Assembly (NCBI GenBank): GCA_034429275.1 | Contig: DAOUFU010000239.1 | Span: 1 to 9,233, forward strand | Direction of reading: 5' to 3' | DNA from: DAOUFU01 sp034429275 | Lineage (GTDB): Bacteria > Chloroflexota > Anaerolineae > Aggregatilineales > Aggregatilineaceae | Length of the DNA stretch: 9,233 bases | Shown here: positions 7,334-9,233 of the stretch, piece by piece | Numbering within the stretch: position 1 is the stretch's first letter | Layout: the number at the start of each line of letters is the position of its first letter | Notes under the pieces: generated by a model | Told to the model about the DNA's origin: nothing | What the model saw: the letters and a program-made list of their open reading frames with translations, nothing else | Database searches by the model: none | Made by a program: the position numbers and the translations under genes

Positions 7334-8312
7334 CGCGTGTTTCCTCCGGTTCATGAATAAGGGCGGTCAAACCGCCACCAGTCGAGCCTGAGTAGAGCTG
7401 CATGGTGAAGGCCTCCAGCTTTTCCAGCGTGGGATCCGGATACTTCCGCAGGTGAGCGGCATACAGCGCACTCACCTCGTCGGCCAGATCGTGCGGCATG
7501 TTGAGCAGCAGCGGGCGAAACTCCAGGCGCGGTTCTCCCTCATCGGATGGGAAATAGCGGTAAGTGCCCGCCGCGCTGAGGTCTTCTGTCGTGCGGCGCA
7601 CGCCCGCCCACACCGGCCAGGCTTGACCCTGGGCATCGACAACCACGCCATCCGGCTCGCGTTCGACCACCCGGCGCTGCTGCTCGCGCACGGCTTCGAG
7701 CACGTCGTAACGCTGCTCCCAATCCGGACCAACATAACGCCCCATCAGGTTAGCCATCTGGACTTCAGTGCAGCGGTGCAGCAGATCGATGTGATCCCCC
7801 TTCTTGTTGCGCGAAAAGAACAACGGGACGCGCTCCCCTGCGTCTTCGTCGAAATAGGTGCCGGGCAGGATCACGTGGGTATGCGGATCGTGCAGGCCCG
7901 GTGCCTGGGGGTCATCGCTCAGACGGTGGTGTGTGACCACGCTGTGCTCAATTCCGCCTTCGATACCGCGTGCCTCAAAGAACTGGTCGAGTGAGGCTTC
8001 GGTCAGTTCGCGTACAAACCGCCCGCGCTGGTTCTCCGGCACCATCGCGACCAGGTCAGGGTTCGGGTTGAAGACGACCGTGAAGGCCAGCACATGCTCG
8101 CTGCGGTACTGCTCGCAGGCCTGCGCGATCTCCCCCACCGTGCTGCCCAGGCCATGATCCGCCCAGCGTTGGCGGCCACCCACCTGCCTGACGTGCCCGT
8201 GGCGGCTGTCGCGATAGGTCAGGTAACGCAGCAGCCCCTTAGTGCGTTTGGAATCACTGGTCGTGGGCTTCTTGTATTTCACGTTGGCCACACACATCTG
8301 TTTGCGGTCCAT
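7290..8312 (-). CDS. HUH-type relaxase (MobA/MobL-like)
   Basis: The 340-residue protein would nick one strand at oriT and stay bound to the 5' end during conjugative transfer. The metal-binding motif III is HDPHTHVIL (141-149; H144 and H146 form the HUH pair), with HH at 128-129 as further ligand candidates. LLRYLTYRDSRHGH (27-40) has candidate catalytic tyrosines Y30 and Y33 and resembles motif I of RSF1010 MobA. At 340 residues it is a relaxase domain plus a C-terminal part with no visible helicase or primase domain. The ATG at 8312 directly follows the TAG of the RHH gene and has GGAGGG five bases upstream (8318-8323). Its 3' end overlaps the primase gene. The basic N-terminus (KYKKPTTSDSKRTKG) fits DNA binding. 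Exact Mob family is uncertain. Confidence 0.8.
   Translation of the reverse strand: MDRKQMCVANVKYKKPTTSDSKRTKGLLRYLTYRDSRHGHVRQVGGRQRWADHGLGSTVGEIAQACEQYRSEHVLAFTVVFNPNPDLVAMVPENQRGRFVRELTEASLDQFFEARGIEGGIEHSVVTHHRLSDDPQAPGLHDPHTHVILPGTYFDEDAGERVPLFFSRNKKGDHIDLLHRCTEVQMANLMGRYVGPDWEQRYDVLEAVREQQRRVVEREPDGVVVDAQGQAWPVWAGVRRTTEDLSAAGTYRYFPSDEGEPRLEFRPLLLNMPHDLADEVSALYAAHLRKYPDPTLEKLEAFTMQLYSGSTGGGLTALIHEPEETRDDEPDRGLSLDLQP
7341..7347 (-). promoter_or_regulatory. Shine-Dalgarno site for the primase
   Basis: GGAGGAA sits seven bases before the ATG at 7333, within the relaxase coding sequence. It favours the 7333 start over 7354 and suggests translational coupling to the relaxase. A second, weaker site, AAGGA at 7212-7216, precedes the alternative ATG at 7201. 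Confidence 0.5.
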
Positions 8313-8606
8313 CTACGCCCTCCGTTTCGTCACACGCGCGATGAAGTCTTCCAGCGTCGCGGTCAGGTGATCCACCTTGCGGTCCACCTCGGCGATCTTG
8401 CCCTCGACTGAACGGGCAATCGCCTTGCGCGAGCCGGGTAGATCGTCCTGGTGCATGAAGTAGAAGGTCACCGCATCGCGAATCAGGTCGGCCTTGGTGA
8501 GCGGCTCTCCCCGACGCGAGCGGGCGCGCACCAGTTCAGCCAGCCGGCGGTCCTGATCGGGTGTGAACCCGATGGTCATTCGTGCGGTGTATTGTGCTTT
8601 CTTCAA
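8313..8606 (-). CDS. Ribbon-helix-helix relaxosome accessory protein (MobC-like)
   Basis: This 97-residue protein is probably the DNA-binding partner of the relaxase. Residues 7-14 (TARMTIGF) give the ribbon strand, 16-31 helix A, and 37-50 (LTKADLIRDAVTFYF region) helix B of an RHH fold. Residues 73-92 (EVDRKVDHLTATLEDFIARV) form a short coiled coil. RHH dimers bind short repeated operators, so it may bind the hairpin region upstream and could also autoregulate the operon. The start is TTG at 8606, overlapping the HU-like gene's TGA as TTGA. A full AAGGAGG seven bases upstream (8614-8620) favours this start over the internal ATG at residue 10. It ends in TAG directly before the relaxase ATG. 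It could also be a transcriptional repressor only. Confidence 0.75.
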   Translation of the reverse strand: MKKAQYTARMTIGFTPDQDRRLAELVRARSRRGEPLTKADLIRDAVTFYFMHQDDLPGSRKAIARSVEGKIAEVDRKVDHLTATLEDFIARVTKRRA

Positions 8607-8926
8607 TTCACTTCCTCCTTGATGACAGATTCGATAACCTGGCGCAGCCGCGGCGCAGGCCGGAAACGGCCCACCAAACGGGTCAGGGTTTTCGGTTGTC
8701 GTGCGCCGTGCTGGCCGGTCAATGTCTTGCGCACTGCCCCGCTGGCGCGCAGTGGGTGAACGTCGATGGACAGCCGGCCCAGGTCCGCGATCTGGACGAC
8801 CTGACCAGGCTGGCTCAACTGCTCGATACAGATGTTGACCATCATCTCCAGCACGTCGTCCACCTCACGCCTGGAGCAATCTGGCAGGCGTCGTGCAATG
8901 GCAATCACAAGCTGCTGGTGGTTCAT
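8603..8926 (-). CDS. HU/IHF-family DNA-bending protein
   Basis: The 107-residue protein has the HU layout: two N-terminal helices (about 3-38, from NHQQLVIAIARRLP through VNICIEQL), a beta sheet with the turn VVQIADLGRLSIDV (43-56) in place of the usual GFGTF segment, an arm region rich in R, K and G (60-90), and a C-terminal helix starting FRPAPRLRQVI (88-98), matching the FKPGKAL-type end of HU. It is longer than typical HU (about 90 residues), and the arm lacks the usual GRNP. The start at 8926 is set by AAAGGAG (8934-8940) seven bases upstream. As first complete gene of the mobilisation operon it may bend DNA at the adjacent hairpin region, as IHF does in relaxosomes of other plasmids. 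That role is inferred from position. Confidence 0.75.
   Translation of the reverse strand: MNHQQLVIAIARRLPDCSRREVDDVLEMMVNICIEQLSQPGQVVQIADLGRLSIDVHPLRASGAVRKTLTGQHGARQPKTLTRLVGRFRPAPRLRQVIESVIKEEVN
8614..8620 (-). promoter_or_regulatory. Shine-Dalgarno site deciding the TTG start
   Basis: AAGGAGG, a perfect anti-16S match, lies seven bases upstream of the TTG at 8606, inside the 3' end of the HU-like gene. The later in-frame ATG has no such site, so TTG is the better start. Confidence 0.75.
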
Positions 8927-9233
8927 GCGTCCACTCCTTTTCTTGTCGTGCGGACGATATCGACCCATTCAGGGCGTGTGGCACGGCTCTTGATGCGCCC
9001 CGGCACGGGGTGCAGGCGGTCGGGCTGGGACACCGACCCGACAGGCGCGGGGGGTGCTCCATCCCCGCGCACCGGTGCGAGCCCGGCAGGCGCTCCACCG
9101 GACCCCCGCGCGATGAGCGCGGGCGAGCGATTTAGCTCGCTCACAAGGGACCGGTGAACCCCTCGCAAGGAGACACCGGTGCCGGGCCCTTGTGCGGTCC
9201 GCTGTGCGGACCGGTGGGCGGCAGGCCGCGCAC
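8923..9233 (-). CDS. Possible 3' end of an upstream gene (open at window edge)
   Basis: A frame open from the right edge ends at a TGA (8923-8925) that overlaps the HU-like ATG as ATGA, the arrangement used elsewhere in this operon. Its last residues, RPEWVDIVRTTRKGVDA, look like a plausible protein end. The rest is low in complexity (Gly, Pro, Ala, Arg) and is encoded by the hairpin cluster, which argues for a structural non-coding region that merely lacks stops at high GC. No family was recognised. A TTG at 9166-9168 would be a possible internal start but has no good ribosome site. Confidence 0.25.
   Translation of the reverse strand, partial: ARPAAHRSAQRTAQGPGTGVSLRGVHRSLVSELNRSPALIARGSGGAPAGLAPVRGDGAPPAPVGSVSQPDRLHPVPGRIKSRATRPEWVDIVRTTRKGVDA
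8934..8940 (-). promoter_or_regulatory. Shine-Dalgarno site for the HU-like gene
   Basis: AAAGGAG lies seven bases before the ATG at 8926. It rules out the longer in-frame start at 8968, which would add 14 residues unlike the HU N-terminus. Confidence 0.7.
9142..9194. repeat. Nested inverted repeat with two arm pairs
   Basis: CACAAGGG (9142-9149) pairs perfectly with CCCTTGTG (9187-9194). Immediately inside, ACCGGTG (9150-9156) pairs with CACCGGT (9174-9180), with six unpaired bases on the right side and a 17-base loop. A two-step stem of this kind may be a protein-binding structure on single-stranded DNA. Confidence 0.6.
9195..9213. repeat. Perfect 8-bp hairpin with 3-base loop
   Basis: CGGTCCGC, the loop TGT, and GCGGACCG form a tight hairpin that directly abuts the preceding inverted repeat. 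No T run follows on either strand, so it is not an intrinsic terminator. Confidence 0.65.

Larger units (their letters stand above)
8995..9213. repeat. Dense hairpin cluster, candidate oriT or single-strand origin
   Basis: About eight inverted repeats fall in 220 bases upstream of the mobilisation operon. They are GCGCCCCG/CGGGGTGC with a three-base loop and one wobble (8995-9013); GGTCGG/CCGACC (9018-9038); GCGCGGGG/CCCCGCGC with a ten-base loop (9045-9070); the 12-bp palindrome CGCACCGGTGCG (9068-9079); CCCGCGC/GCGCGGG with a five-base loop (9105-9123); GCGAGC/GCTCGC (9123-9140); and the two structures listed separately at 9142-9194 and 9195-9213. Four ACCGGT palindromes occur (9071, 9150, 9175, 9210). 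High GC makes some hairpins likely by chance, but seven- and eight-base perfect stems with short loops this close together are unusual. The position next to a relaxase operon fits oriT; primase-recognised ssi sites are an alternative. Confidence 0.5.

Noticed and set aside
8313..8315. TAG between the RHH and relaxase genes, also in one frame
   Set aside because: At first this looked like a second interrupted fusion. A strong GGAGGG site precedes the relaxase ATG and both proteins look complete, so it is a normal gene boundary.
8991..9000. TGCGCCC, similar to part of the IncQ nic region
   Set aside because: The match is only seven bases, lacks the preceding hairpin of the RSF1010 oriT, and is easy to find by chance in such GC-rich DNA.
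1..9233. CRISPR array, tRNA, rRNA or insertion-sequence ends
   Set aside because: The gene-free stretches show no regularly spaced repeat-spacer pattern, no cloverleaf arms with a GGTTCGA-type loop, and no transposase frame.

Overview
The window is high-GC bacterial DNA that looks like part of a mobilisable plasmid or an integrated mobilisable element, next to a type I restriction-modification locus. No ribosomal or tRNA marker is present, so the host can only be guessed. Dense high-GC coding, GTG/TTG starts and a large Sec-exported WD40 propeller protein would fit a Chloroflexota (Anaerolineae-type) bacterium. That is a low-confidence inference from gene style, not from an alignment.

Layout: (1) Positions 1-1420, minus strand, hold hsdM, the N6-adenine methyltransferase subunit of a type I R-M system; its last few dozen residues run off the left edge. 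(2) Positions 1421-1799 hold no intact gene. They carry a clear minus-strand intrinsic terminator and, just before it, a short reading frame that looks like the 3' end of a lost gene. (3) Positions 1800-4019, plus strand, encode a secreted protein of about 16 WD40-like units whose DNA is visibly less GC-rich than its neighbours. (4) Positions 4020-4267 are a non-coding or poorly coding junction with three 9-bp-spaced GTCACC/GGTGAC pairs and a 16-bp inverted repeat. (5) Positions 8968 down to 4268, minus strand, form a compact operon in the order HU-like protein, ribbon-helix-helix protein, HUH relaxase, archaeo-eukaryotic-type (RepB-like) primase, and P-loop helicase/ATPase. Its genes overlap or abut and most have strong Shine-Dalgarno sequences. 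(6) Positions 8995-9213, immediately upstream of that operon, hold a dense run of perfect hairpins and four ACCGGT palindromes, a good candidate for oriT or another single-strand origin.

Working model (inference): the relaxase, with the RHH and HU-like proteins as DNA-bending/relaxosome partners, would nick at the hairpin cluster. The primase and helicase would then prime and unwind the element's DNA. The order MobC-like, relaxase, primase, helicase resembles IncQ (RSF1010) plasmids, where relaxase and primase are fused. Here the relaxase and primase genes overlap, while primase and helicase lie in one reading frame separated by a single TAG codon that appears to fall inside a domain. The WD40 gene, convergent with this operon and divergent from hsdM, could be cargo.
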